A stretch of 56,342 bases of DNA from Candidatus Rokuibacteriota bacterium (GCA_016184125.1 JACPDG010000049.1:1-56342); one strand, 5' to 3'; positions 30,069 through 38,558 are shown, counted from the first letter of the stretch. The notes: generated from the sequence alone by a model not told the origin. Translations and numbers: made by a program.

Positions 30069-30953
30069 GTGATCAGCAGCATGACGGGTTTCGGCCGCGC
30101 GGAGGCGAGCACCGACGACCTCGTCGTCACCATCGAAGCCCGGTCCGTCAATCACCGCCACCTCGACGTCGCGCTGCGCGTGCCGCGCGCGCTCGCCGCC
30201 CTCGAGACGGATGCCCGGAAGATGGTCACGGGACGGCTGGAGCGGGGCCGCATCGACATCTCGATCTCGCTCGCCCCGGCGCCCGGGCGCGCCCCGAGCC
30301 AGGTGCGCACGGATGCCGCGCTCGCGCACGAGTACGTGGCTCAGGCGCGTGCGCTGGCCGAAACGCTCGGCCTCCCGGCAGACGTGCGGCTGGACTGGGT
30401 ACTGGAGCGGCCGGGCGTCTTCCGGGTCGAGGAGGTGCAGCCCCCCGAACCCGCGGCGGTGTGGCCCGTGCTGGGGGACGCGCTCTCCCGGGCGCTCGAC
30501 GCGCTCGTCGCGCAGCGGACGACGGAGGGCGCCGCGCTCGGCGCGGAGCTTCGCGCGCTCGCCACGGCGCTCGAGAGCCAGGTCAGCGAGATCGCCGCGC
30601 GCGCCCCGGCGGCCGCGTCCCGACGCGAGGAAAGGCTGCGCGAGCGGCTGCGGGCGCTGGTCGGCAGCCTCGCCATCGACGAGAGCCGCATCCTGATCGA
30701 GGCGGCCGCGTGGGCGGAAAAGACCGACGTGGCCGAGGAGCTGGCGCGGCTCCGCGTCCACCTGACCGAGGTGCGCGCCGTGCTGGACAGAGGCGGCCCC
30801 CTCGGACGGCGGCTCGACTTCCTCGTGCAGGAGCTGCACCGCGAAGTGAACACGATCGGCTCGAAGGCGGACGACCTCGAGGTCTCGCAGGGCGTCCTCA
30901 CCGCCAAGGGCATCATCGAGAAGCTGCGCGAACAGACCCAGAACCTCGAGTAG
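30069..30953 (+). CDS. yicC: YicC/YloC-family endoribonuclease
   Basis: 294 residues. The N-terminus ISSMTGFGRAEA and ARSVNHRHLDVALR, and the C-terminal signature GRRLDFLVQELHREVNTIGSKADD ... VKxxIEKLREQTQNLE are diagnostic. The family contains stress-induced endoribonucleases, and the Glu-rich C-terminus is metal-binding. GTG 30069 is chosen because family members begin at MI-SMTGFGR, with CGGAGGG as SD; an ATG at 29967 would add about 34 unrelated residues. The order yicC-remA-gmk-rpoZ is conserved in many bacteria. Confidence 0.92.
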   Translation: MISSMTGFGRAEASTDDLVVTIEARSVNHRHLDVALRVPRALAALETDARKMVTGRLERGRIDISISLAPAPGRAPSQVRTDAALAHEYVAQARALAETLGLPADVRLDWVLERPGVFRVEEVQPPEPAAVWPVLGDALSRALDALVAQRTTEGAALGAELRALATALESQVSEIAARAPAAASRREERLRERLRALVGSLAIDESRILIEAAAWAEKTDVAEELARLRVHLTEVRAVLDRGGPLGRRLDFLVQELHREVNTIGSKADDLEVSQGVLTAKGIIEKLREQTQNLE

Positions 30954-30964
30954 AGGACACCGCC

Positions 30965-31246
30965 GTGGCCAGGCCAACAGGGACGCGACTCGTGCACGTC
31001 GGGCACGGCAACGTCGTCGTCGCCCATCGCATCGTGGCGATCGTGGCGCTCGACTCGCTGCCCGTGAAGCGGCTCATCGACAGCGCCAAGGGCTCCACGA
31101 AGCTCGTGGACGCGACGAACGGCCGCCGGACGAGAGCCGTGATCGTCACGGAGAGCGATCACCTGATCCTGTCGTCGCTCGAGCCCGCCACGCTCGCGCA
31201 GCGCCTCGGGCAGCAGGACCGGAACGGGACCGGTGCCGATGCTTAG
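30965..31246 (+). CDS. remA: RemA-like DUF370 protein
   Basis: 93 residues from GTG 30965. The core LVHVGHGNVVVAHRIVAIV, DSLPVKRLIDSAKGSTKLVDATNGRRTRAVIVTESDHLILSSL matches DUF370/RemA: the R-Ixx-A---G-xIDATxGR-TRxVI pattern is complete. RemA oligomerises and binds DNA as a regulator in Bacillus biofilm formation; in other phyla its role is not established. It sits 11 bases after yicC and overlaps the gmk start. Confidence 0.85.
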   Translation: MARPTGTRLVHVGHGNVVVAHRIVAIVALDSLPVKRLIDSAKGSTKLVDATNGRRTRAVIVTESDHLILSSLEPATLAQRLGQQDRNGTGADA

Positions 31247-31853
31247 ACGGCGGGGGACGCTGTTCGTCGTGTCGGCGCCGTCCGGCGCCGGCAAGACGAC
31301 GCTCTGCCGCGAGCTGAGACAGCGCCTTCCCGGTCTCGCGTACTCGGTCTCGTTCACGACGCGCACGCCGCGCGCCGGCGAGCTCAACGGCCGGGACTTC
31401 CACTTCGTGAGCGAGGCGGAGTTCCGGCGCCTGCGCGACCGGGGCGCGTTCGCGGAGTGGGCCGCCGTGCACGGCAACCTCTACGCGACGAGCGCCGAGG
31501 CGCTCGAGGCCGCGCTCGCCGACGGCCGTGACGTGCTGCTCGACATCGACACGCAGGGCGCCGAGCAGCTGCGCAAGCGCTACGCCGAGGCCGTGCTCGT
31601 GTTCGTCGTCGCGCCGTCCATCGCGGAGCTGGAGCAGCGGCTCCGGGAGCGGCGCTCGGACGCCGACAGCGAGATCGCGCGCCGGCTCGGGCGCGCTCGC
31701 GACGAGATCGCGCTCTGGCGGCAGTACCAGTACCTCATCATGAACCGTGATCTGAAGGAGGCGGTCGAGCAGCTCGAGGCCATCGTCCTGGCCGAGCGGG
31801 CTCGCACGACGCGTCTCATGCTGCAGATGCCCGACCTGGAGGTCCCCAACTGA
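31239..31853 (+). CDS. gmk: Guanylate kinase
   Basis: About 204 residues. P-loop LFVVSAPSGAGKTTLCREL, GMP-binding SFTTRTPRAGELNGRDFHFV, and the lid region RRSDADSEIARRLGRARDEI. It phosphorylates GMP to GDP. ATG 31239 is chosen; a GTG two codons upstream (31233) is equally possible. It overlaps the remA stop by a few bases, and its TGA overlaps the rpoZ ATG. Confidence 0.94.
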   Translation: MLRRRGTLFVVSAPSGAGKTTLCRELRQRLPGLAYSVSFTTRTPRAGELNGRDFHFVSEAEFRRLRDRGAFAEWAAVHGNLYATSAEALEAALADGRDVLLDIDTQGAEQLRKRYAEAVLVFVVAPSIAELEQRLRERRSDADSEIARRLGRARDEIALWRQYQYLIMNRDLKEAVEQLEAIVLAERARTTRLMLQMPDLEVPN

Positions 31854-32068
31854 TGGCGTTCCCCTCGCTCGAGCAGGCCGTGAACAAGGTCTCCAACCGT
31901 TACCTGCTGGTGGTCCTCGCCGCGAAGCGCGCGCGCCAGATCAACCGCGGCGCGGCGGTCCGCGTGGAGTCGAAGCACAAGAAGCCCACCAGTTCCGCGC
32001 TGGAGGAGATCGCCGCCGCGAAGGTCGAGTACCGCGTGAAGGAAGAGGGCGAGACGACGAAGGCCTGA
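31853..32068 (+). CDS. rpoZ: RNA polymerase omega subunit
   Basis: 71 residues. SLEQAVNKVSNRYLLVVLAAKRARQINRG is the omega core that clamps the beta-prime C-terminus, followed by KPTSSALEEIAAAKVEYR. The ATG overlaps the gmk stop (TGATG). Location between gmk and coaBC is conserved. Confidence 0.93.
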   Translation: MAFPSLEQAVNKVSNRYLLVVLAAKRARQINRGAAVRVESKHKKPTSSALEEIAAAKVEYRVKEEGETTKA

Positions 32069-32071
32069 GCG

Positions 32072-33292
32072 ATGCCGGCGCTCGACGCGCGCGAGCTGAT
32101 CGTCGGGGTGACGGGGTCGATCGCCGCCTACAAGGCGGTGTACCTCGTTCGCGAGCTCACGCGCGCGGGCGCGCGCATCACGGTGTGCCTCACCGCCAAC
32201 GCCCGTCACTTCGTCGGACCGCTCACGTTCCGCACCCTGACGGGTCGCCCCGTGCTCGAAGACCTGTTCGACCCGGCGAGCGACGCCGCGGTCGAGCACG
32301 TCGCGCTCGCCGAGCGCGCCGACGCGATGGTGGTCGCGCCCGCGACGGCGAATCTGCTCGCGAAGGCGGCGCACGGCATCGCGGACGACGCGCTGACGAC
32401 GCTGCTGCTCGCCGCCCGCTGCCCGGTGCTGCTGGCGCCCGCGATGGACGGCGGCATGTGGCACCATCCCGCCGTGGCCGCGAACGTCGCGCTGCTGCGC
32501 CAGCGCGGGGTCACGGTGCTCGAGCCCGAGAGCGGCGCGCTCGCGTCCGGGCTCACCGGCACCGGGCGGCTCCCCGAGGTGGACGTCATCGTCGAGGCCC
32601 TCGCCGGCCTCGTGGCGCCGGCGCGCGATCTGGCCGGCGATCACGTGCTCGTCACCGCCGGCCCGACTCGCGAGGCGATCGATCCGGTCCGGTACATCAC
32701 CAACCGATCGTCCGGGAAGATGGGCTATCGGATCGCGGAAGCCGCGCGCCGCCGCGGCGCGGACGTCACGCTCGTGAGCGGCCCGACGACGATCGCGCCA
32801 CCGTCCGGCCTCCGGTTCGTCGCCGTCGAGTCCGCGGAGGAGATGCGCACGGCGGTCCTTGCGCACCTCGATCAGGCCACGGTCGTGATCAAGGCCGCCG
32901 CGGTCGCCGATTACCGCGCGAAGGAAGTCGCGACGGCGAAGATCAAGGGCAAGCGCGAGCTGACGCTCGAGCTGACGCCGAACCCCGACATCCTCGCCGA
33001 GGTCGCGGCCCGCAAGACCGGCGCCTTCATCGTCGGCTTCGCGGCCGAGACGCACGACGTCGCGAGGCACGCGCGCGAGAAGCTCGAGGCCAAGGGCGTC
33101 GACCTCCTCGTGGCCAACGACATCAGCCAGCCGGGCATCGGGTTCGACGCCGAGGACAACGAGGTCCTCTTCGTCGACCGGTGGGGCGGCGCCCAGGTGC
33201 TCCCGAGAACGTCGAAGGCGGCCGTCGCGGACGCCATCCTGACCCAGGTGCTGCGGCTCCGCGCGGCCGCGCGCCGCGGGGTGCGTCCCTGA
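32072..33292 (+). CDS. coaBC: Bifunctional phosphopantothenoylcysteine decarboxylase / phosphopantothenate-cysteine ligase
   Basis: 406 residues. The CoaC half (1-185) has GVTGSIAAYKA, the catalytic His in AVEHVALAERADAMVVAPATANLLAKAAHGIADD and LAPAMDGGMWHHP (family usually PAMN, here Asp). The CoaB half has VTAGPTREAIDPVRYITNRSSGKMG and VIKAAAVADYRAKE with KIKG. It makes 4'-phosphopantetheine from phosphopantothenate for CoA. Three bases after rpoZ; its TGA overlaps the CTG proposed as start of udg. Confidence 0.94.
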   Translation: MPALDARELIVGVTGSIAAYKAVYLVRELTRAGARITVCLTANARHFVGPLTFRTLTGRPVLEDLFDPASDAAVEHVALAERADAMVVAPATANLLAKAAHGIADDALTTLLLAARCPVLLAPAMDGGMWHHPAVAANVALLRQRGVTVLEPESGALASGLTGTGRLPEVDVIVEALAGLVAPARDLAGDHVLVTAGPTREAIDPVRYITNRSSGKMGYRIAEAARRRGADVTLVSGPTTIAPPSGLRFVAVESAEEMRTAVLAHLDQATVVIKAAAVADYRAKEVATAKIKGKRELTLELTPNPDILAEVAARKTGAFIVGFAAETHDVARHAREKLEAKGVDLLVANDISQPGIGFDAEDNEVLFVDRWGGAQVLPRTSKAAVADAILTQVLRLRAAARRGVRP

Positions 33293-35028
33293 ACCCCGAT
33301 CCAGTTCGGTCGCTGGCCGACGCGGTTCGCGGGCTCGGCGACACGCTCCGCTTCCACCGCGACATGGGCGTCACGCACCTCGCGCTCGACGGCGAGTACT
33401 TCCTCGGTCCCGAGGAGGCGCTCGCGCGCCAGGAGGCCCGGCTCCAGGGATGCCGCCGCTGCAAGCTCTGCCAGGGTCGCACCACGGTCGTGTTCGGCTC
33501 CGGCAGCGCGCGCGCCGACTTCGTCTGCATCGGCGAGGGACCGGGCGCCGACGAGGACGCGCAGGGCAAGCCCTTCGTCGGCCGGGCGGGGCAGCTGCTG
33601 ACGAAGATGCTGGAGGCGATCAAGCTCTCGCGCGACGAGGTGTACATCTGCAACACGGTCAAGTGCTTCATCAGCCCGCGCGTGCTCATCTACACCGCCG
33701 ACGGTTACAGGCCGATCAAGGACATCGAGGTCGGGGACCTCGTCCTGACTCATCGCGGCCGGTTCCGACCGGTCGTCTATGTCCGGCCGCGCGAGGTCCT
33801 TCCCGGGGGAAGCGAGGTGATACGGCTTTCCATCCAGTCCGAGGACGGGAACCGGCGGCCGGTGCGCATGACGGTCACTCCGGAGCATCCCTTCCTGGTC
33901 AACGGCGTCTGGAAAGCCGCGCGCGAGATCAAGAAGGGCGACTCCATCGCCACGCTCGCGGACCGCTGCGAGGTGTGTGGACGAACGTTCTTCGTTCGCT
34001 ACGACCGGTACGATGCGAGGACGTACCGGACGTGCAGCGCTCGCTGCCACAACAAGCGGGTCTTTCACAGTCCTGATGCACGCGACAAGGTCCGTCGAAC
34101 GATGCGTGCTCAGTACGCCGACGGTCGTCGCGACGCGAACACGATCGCATTGCGCGCCAACGACAAGACACGTCAGCTCGTCGCTGCGGGGCAGGCGAAG
34201 ATCCAGCGCCTCACGACGGCAGAACGCCAGAGGAGTCGAATCGCGCTCGCAGCGAAGATCACCGCCGGAGTTCGACGTGGAATGACAGGGTTCGGAGAGG
34301 CGACGCTGAAGACGGTCCTCGACCGCCTGGGCGTCGAGTACGTGCACCTCTTCGCGCTACCGAACTCGGCCTGGCTGTTCGACTTCTGTCTTCCGACGGA
34401 CAAGATCCTCATCGAGGTTCGGGGGCCAGGATTCGGTCCCGGCGGCGAGCAGCGGGCTCTCGAGAAGGAGCAGTTGGCTCGGGACCACGGGTATCTCGTC
34501 GTGAACCTGTGGTGGCTCCAGATCGAAACGTTTCCGGACGCCGTCGAAGAACTGCTGCGACGAGTCCTGAAAACCCATCGCGGAGAGTACGTGTTCATGG
34601 ATGCCACCGTGATCGACGTCGAATCGCGCCAGACCCGGCGCGACTTCCCGCTCTACAACATCGGCGTCGAGGACGACGAGTCGTACATCGCGGCAGGTGT
34701 CGTCAGTCACAATTGTCGGCCTCCCGGCAACCGGAATCCCGAGGCCGACGAGCTGGCCACCTGCGCGCCGTTCCTTCAGGCGCAGCTCGGCGTGATCCAG
34801 CCGAAGGTCATCCTGTCGCTCGGAAGCGTCGCCACGCAGGCCTTGCTGGGCACCCGTGAGCCGATCGGCAAGCTGCGCGGTCGGGTGCATCCGTTCGGCA
34901 ACGCGGTCCTGATCCCGACGTTCCATCCGGCGTTCCTGCTCCGCAACCCGGGGCCCGAGTACAAGCGGATGGCGTACGAGGACCTCAAGCTCGCGCGACG
35001 GGAGTACGACGCCCGCCGAACCCGGTGA
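33289..35028 (+). CDS. udg: Family-4 uracil-DNA glycosylase precursor interrupted by an intein
   Basis: 579 codons, 229 of them extein. The N-extein has the first Fe-S cysteines in GCRRCKLC (55 and 58), motif GEGPGADED and KPFVGRAGQLL, and runs to ICNTVK. The C-extein starts CRPPGNRNPEADELATC, giving the other two cluster ligands (C-x15-C), and contains VILSLGSVATQALLG and the motif HPAFLLRNP. Joined, they give a normal 4Fe-4S UDG that removes uracil from deaminated DNA. The start is uncertain: CTG 33289, overlapping the coaBC stop (CTGA), keeps the FHRDMGVTHL segment found in long family members; ATG 33364 is the next alternative. The stop overlaps the priA GTG. Confidence 0.9.
   Translation: MNPDPVRSLADAVRGLGDTLRFHRDMGVTHLALDGEYFLGPEEALARQEARLQGCRRCKLCQGRTTVVFGSGSARADFVCIGEGPGADEDAQGKPFVGRAGQLLTKMLEAIKLSRDEVYICNTVKCFISPRVLIYTADGYRPIKDIEVGDLVLTHRGRFRPVVYVRPREVLPGGSEVIRLSIQSEDGNRRPVRMTVTPEHPFLVNGVWKAAREIKKGDSIATLADRCEVCGRTFFVRYDRYDARTYRTCSARCHNKRVFHSPDARDKVRRTMRAQYADGRRDANTIALRANDKTRQLVAAGQAKIQRLTTAERQRSRIALAAKITAGVRRGMTGFGEATLKTVLDRLGVEYVHLFALPNSAWLFDFCLPTDKILIEVRGPGFGPGGEQRALEKEQLARDHGYLVVNLWWLQIETFPDAVEELLRRVLKTHRGEYVFMDATVIDVESRQTRRDFPLYNIGVEDDESYIAAGVVSHNCRPPGNRNPEADELATCAPFLQAQLGVIQPKVILSLGSVATQALLGTREPIGKLRGRVHPFGNAVLIPTFHPAFLLRNPGPEYKRMAYEDLKLARREYDARRTR
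33664..34713 (+). other. Intein in uracil-DNA glycosylase (350 residues)
   Basis: Begins with Cys1 in CFISPRVLIYTADGYRPI (block A, with IEVGDLVLTHRG), has block B in MTVTPEHPFLVNGVWKAAREIKKGD (T-x-x-H), and ends with block F YNIGVEDDESYIAAGVV and block G VVSHN, followed by the +1 Cys of the C-extein. The penultimate His and terminal Asn needed for cyclisation are present. Between the splicing blocks (about residues 95-310) lie a CEVCG ... CSARC zinc-finger-like segment, a basic helical linker and a Vsr/DUF559-like domain (GFGEATLKTVL, WLFDFCLPTDKILIEVRG, DHGYLVVNLWW). The frame is intact, so it should splice. Confidence 0.92.
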
Positions 35029-36989
35029 TCGCCGAGGTCGCGTTCGACGCGCCGGTCGGGCCGTTCGACTACCGGGTGCCCGACGGCTGGCGCCTCGCTC
35101 CGGGACAGCGCGTGCGCGCGCCGCTCGGGCCCGACTCGCGGGTCGGTATCGTCCTGGCGCTTCGCGAGGGGCCCGGCGACGGGTTGAAGCCGCTGTCCGA
35201 GGTGGTCGATCCGAGCGCCGTGATCGACACCGCCGCGCTCGGTCTCGTCCGCTGGATCTCGTCCCGGAGTCTGTCGAGCGTCGGCTCGACCGCGGCAGGC
35301 CTGCTGCCGCCCCCGCGCTCGACCGACGACGACGCTCCGCCGTCGCCGGGTGACCGGCCGGGCACGAGCGGTCTTCCGGCAGATGTCGTCGACGACGACA
35401 CGACAGCGGGGAGCGATCCCGTGACGGCACGCGGGCCTGCAGGCATGGGCGCCGTCGAGATCCGGCCGCGCGAACGGGCCGACACGGCCGCGACACGCTC
35501 GGTCGCACCCACCCGGCACCGCGAGCGATCGCTCCCCGAGCTCTTCACCGGGGCCGGTCGCGAGCAGCGGCTGCTGGACGAGATCGCGAGGAGCGTTGCC
35601 GGCGCGCTCGTCATCGTCCCGGACGTGGAGGCGGCCGGTCGCTGGGCTCAGCGGCTCGCGAGGATCGATCACGTCGTCCGGATCGATTCCGGCATGAACG
35701 AGTCGGAGCGCGCGCACGCGTGGTCCGCGCTCGCTGCGCGGCGGGCGCGGCTGGCCGTCGGCACCCGCTCCGCGCTGCTCGCGCCGCTCGCCGACGGCGC
35801 GATCCTGGCGCTTGTCGACGAGCACGAGACGGCCCACCTGCCGCCCGGGCATCCGCGGATGCATGCACGGGACATCGTGCTCGAGCGAGCGCGCCGCGAA
35901 CACCTCCGGCTCATCCTGACCGCCGGGACGCCGAGCGTCGAGATGTGGTGGCGCGCGACGAGTCGACTTGCCATGCGCGTGGCTGGCGAACCGGCACCCT
36001 GGCCTGTGGTGACGCTCGCCGACACCCGCGGCATCCTGCGGCGCGAGGCGCTCACGCCGGAGCTGTCGCGAGCGCTGCGCGAGACGCTGACCGCCGGCGG
36101 GCGCGCATTCCTGGCCGTCAGCCGGTTCGCCTCGGCGCTGGCATGCGAGGAGTGCGGGCTGGTCGCGCGCTGCGCGCGCTGCGGTCTCGCGCTCGGCTAT
36201 TCGCGCGCCGCCGTGCGCTTGACGTGCCGGCTGTGCCGGGCCACGGAGCCGCCGCCGGACGCGTGTCCCGAGTGCCGAGGCCGGCGGCTGTCGCCGTTCG
36301 GGTGGGGCGCGGACCGCGTCGAGCAGGCCGTGACGCGGCGATTCCCCGGGGCGCGCGTGGCGCGATACGAGCCCGACGTCCGTGGCGCGCGCGCCGAGAC
36401 GCAGCGAGCCGCCGCGGCGCAGGCGGACGTCGTCATCGGCACGCGCGGAGCGCTGAGAGTGTTCTCCCGCGCGTCGCTCGGTCTCGCCGGGTTCGTCTCC
36501 CCCGACCACCTGTTGCGCGTGCCCGACTTCCGCGCCAGCGAGCGGATGCTCGCGTTCCTGTGGGCCGCGGCCGAGCGCGTCCGGGCGGGCGGACGCGTCA
36601 TCGTCCAGTCTCACAATCCCACGCACCATGCGTTCGTCGCCGTCGCGGAGCAGGCGATCGAGCGGTTCTACGAACCCGAGCTCCAGTTCCGCGCGGAGCT
36701 CGGGTACCCCCCGTTCCGCCACCTCGCCGTGGTGACCGTCCGGCCGAAACGGGAGGGCGACGCCGGCTTCGTCGACGCGCTCGGCGAGACCCTGCGCGCC
36801 GACACCCGGTTGACGGTGTACCCGCCGGCCCCCGTCGGGCGCGAGCGGGCCCAGCGGCTCGTCGTGAAGGGCGGGCACGAGCTGCCGGACGTGCTGTCCG
36901 CCGCCGTGTCGGCGGTGGTCCGCGAGAGCGGTCGCCGGAGCCGGGGTATCATGGACGTGGAGGTGGACCCGGTCGAATGGCGATTCTGA
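35025..36989 (+). CDS. priA: PriA-like primosomal protein with degenerate helicase motifs
   Basis: 654 residues. The N-terminal DNA-binding domain (VAFDAPVGPFDYRVPDGW, GQRVRAPLG) and the eight-Cys zinc region (CEECGLVARCARCG ... CRLC ... CPECRG) are clearly PriA. The ATPase core is degraded: the Walker A site reads LFTGAGREQ (about 173-181) instead of GxTGSGKT, motif II reads VDEHE, and the QxxGRAGR motif is replaced by AAERVRAGG. A 70-residue low-complexity insert (about 98-165) precedes the core. It probably retains a structural role in replication restart without unwinding, as reported for actinobacterial PriA. GTG 35025 overlaps the udg stop; the end overlaps def by 13 bases. Confidence 0.88.
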   Translation: MIAEVAFDAPVGPFDYRVPDGWRLAPGQRVRAPLGPDSRVGIVLALREGPGDGLKPLSEVVDPSAVIDTAALGLVRWISSRSLSSVGSTAAGLLPPPRSTDDDAPPSPGDRPGTSGLPADVVDDDTTAGSDPVTARGPAGMGAVEIRPRERADTAATRSVAPTRHRERSLPELFTGAGREQRLLDEIARSVAGALVIVPDVEAAGRWAQRLARIDHVVRIDSGMNESERAHAWSALAARRARLAVGTRSALLAPLADGAILALVDEHETAHLPPGHPRMHARDIVLERARREHLRLILTAGTPSVEMWWRATSRLAMRVAGEPAPWPVVTLADTRGILRREALTPELSRALRETLTAGGRAFLAVSRFASALACEECGLVARCARCGLALGYSRAAVRLTCRLCRATEPPPDACPECRGRRLSPFGWGADRVEQAVTRRFPGARVARYEPDVRGARAETQRAAAAQADVVIGTRGALRVFSRASLGLAGFVSPDHLLRVPDFRASERMLAFLWAAAERVRAGGRVIVQSHNPTHHAFVAVAEQAIERFYEPELQFRAELGYPPFRHLAVVTVRPKREGDAGFVDALGETLRADTRLTVYPPAPVGRERAQRLVVKGGHELPDVLSAAVSAVVRESGRRSRGIMDVEVDPVEWRF

Positions 36990-37498
36990 ACGTCAGGAAA
37001 TACGGCGATCCGGTGCTGAGGCGGCGCGGGGAACCGATCCGCGAGGTGACCCCCGAGATCCGCCAGCTCGCCGCCGACATGATCGACACCATGTACGACG
37101 AGGCGGGCCTCGGCCTCGCGGCGCCGCAGGTCGGCGCCGCGCTCCGGCTCATCGTCGTCGGGGACGAGCGGGGCCGTGACCCTCGCGCGCTGGTCAACCC
37201 CGCCATCACGGCGCAGGGCGGCGAGATCGTCGCCGAGGAAGGCTGCCTGTCGATCCCCGGCATCTTCGCCGAGGTCGCGCGCGCCGAGTGGGTCCAGGTC
37301 GAGGCGATCGACCTCGACGGCCGTCCCGTCGCGCTCCGCGCCCGGGGCCTGCTCGCCCGCGCGTACCAGCACGAGCTCGATCACCTCGACGGTGTCCTCT
37401 TCATCGACCGGCTGGACCCCGTGACCCGTGACCGCATCAAGCGACGGATCAAGAAGGAGGGGCTCAGCGAGGTCGCGCACCACGCTTTCGCGCTGTAG
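36977..37498 (+). CDS. def: Peptide deformylase
   Basis: 173 residues. The three motifs are GLGLAAPQVG (about residue 45), EEGCLSIPG with the metal-binding Cys, and HELDHLDG with the two His ligands and catalytic Glu. It removes the formyl group from nascent proteins. ATG 36977 lies inside the end of priA. fmt follows 26 bases downstream; def-fmt is the usual pair. Confidence 0.95.
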   Translation: MAILNVRKYGDPVLRRRGEPIREVTPEIRQLAADMIDTMYDEAGLGLAAPQVGAALRLIVVGDERGRDPRALVNPAITAQGGEIVAEEGCLSIPGIFAEVARAEWVQVEAIDLDGRPVALRARGLLARAYQHELDHLDGVLFIDRLDPVTRDRIKRRIKKEGLSEVAHHAFAL

Positions 37499-37524
37499 CC
37501 CGAGCCGGCCGGGTACCGCTGCTG

Positions 37525-38448
37525 ATGAAGGTCCTGTTCTACGGCACGCCCGAGTTCGCGCTGCCCACGCTCGAGGCCTTGCTCCGGCACCACGAGGTCG
37601 TCGGCGTCATCACCCAGCCCGACCGGCCTGCGCACCGCGGGCAGCAGGTGACGGCACCGCCGGTGAAGGTCCGCGCGCTCTCCGCCGGCCTCACGGTGGT
37701 CCAGCCGCCACGACTCCGTGATCCCGGGTGGCCCGAGCGCCTCGCCCTCTTCGGCGCGGACGTCGCGGTCGTCGTCGCGTTCGGCCAGATCCTGCCGAAG
37801 ACCGTGCTCGCCGTGCCCGCCCGTGGATCGATCAACGTCCACGCATCGCTCCTCCCCCGCTATCGAGGCGCGGCACCGATCGCGTGGGCGATCATCCGTG
37901 GCGAGACGGAGACCGGGATCACGACGTTCCAGATGGACGAGGGCATGGACACGGGCCCGATGCTCGTCAGGCGGGCGACGGCCATCGAGCCCGGTGAGAC
38001 GGCCGGGGAGCTCGCGGCGCGGCTCGCCCGGCTGGGCGCAGAGGCGCTGATCGACACGCTGGCGCGACTCGACACCCTGCCGCGCATTCCGCAGCGCGAC
38101 GAGGACGCGACGCGCGCGCCGCGGTTGAAGAAGTCGGACGGCCACGCCGACTGGCGCCGACCGGCGCGCGATCTGGTGAATCTGGTCCGCGGGATCAATC
38201 CGTGGCCCGGCGCGCTGACGCTCACGCCGCGCGGCCCGCTCACGATCCGGCGCGCCCACGCGCTCGGCGTGACGCTGGACGGCGAGCCGGGCACGATCGT
38301 CCGCCACGGTCGGACGTTCGGGATCGTGACGGGCGACGGCGTGCTGGTGCCGGACGAGGTGCAGCCCGAGAACCGGCGAGCGGTCGCGTGGGACGAATGG
38401 CTTCGCGGCGCACGCCTCGCCGCCGGCGACCGGTTCACGAGCCCGTGA
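37525..38448 (+). CDS. fmt: Methionyl-tRNA formyltransferase
   Basis: 307 residues. The N-terminal formyltransferase domain has FYGTPEFALPTLEAL, the catalytic set in INVHASLLPRYRGAAPIAWAI (Asn, His) and TTFQMDEGMDTGP (Asp). The C-terminal tRNA-binding domain follows (VNLVRGINPWPGAL). It formylates initiator Met-tRNA. Its TGA overlaps a GTG that begins a mini-ORF through the downstream repeat to rsmB. Confidence 0.95.
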   Translation: MKVLFYGTPEFALPTLEALLRHHEVVGVITQPDRPAHRGQQVTAPPVKVRALSAGLTVVQPPRLRDPGWPERLALFGADVAVVVAFGQILPKTVLAVPARGSINVHASLLPRYRGAAPIAWAIIRGETETGITTFQMDEGMDTGPMLVRRATAIEPGETAGELAARLARLGAEALIDTLARLDTLPRIPQRDEDATRAPRLKKSDGHADWRRPARDLVNLVRGINPWPGALTLTPRGPLTIRRAHALGVTLDGEPGTIVRHGRTFGIVTGDGVLVPDEVQPENRRAVAWDEWLRGARLAAGDRFTSP

Positions 38449-38558
38449 GGCGGGTGCCCGAGCGCGTGCCCGAGCACCGCCCCGGCTGCGCCGGGGCGGT
38501 TGCGAGCGGCGGGGGGGGTTGGGGGGCCATGTCGGGGCCCCCCATTCCGAACGAATGA
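38445..38558 (+). other. Bridging mini-ORF across a repeat between fmt and rsmB
   Basis: Thirty-seven codons from GTG 38445 (overlapping the fmt stop as GTGA) to TGA 38556-38558 (overlapping the rsmB ATG 38555 as ATGA). The peptide is mostly repeat-encoded (RPGCAGAVASGGGGWGAMSGPP). It duplicates the logic seen between dppB and dppC. A coupling role is inferred. Confidence 0.45.
38463..38550 (-). repeat. Palindromic GC-rich element, type A, between fmt and rsmB
   Basis: On the minus strand: GGAATGGGGGGCCCCGACATGGCCCCCC, a C-run, GCCGCTCGCA core and the hairpin ACCGCCCCGGC...GCCGGGGCGGTGCTCGG. It occupies nearly the whole gap. Confidence 0.75.

Noticed and set aside
32185..33288. Long 5' extension of the UDG frame through coaBC
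   Set aside because: This is an out-of-frame reading of coaBC; Arg/Ala/Gly-rich with no conserved sequence.
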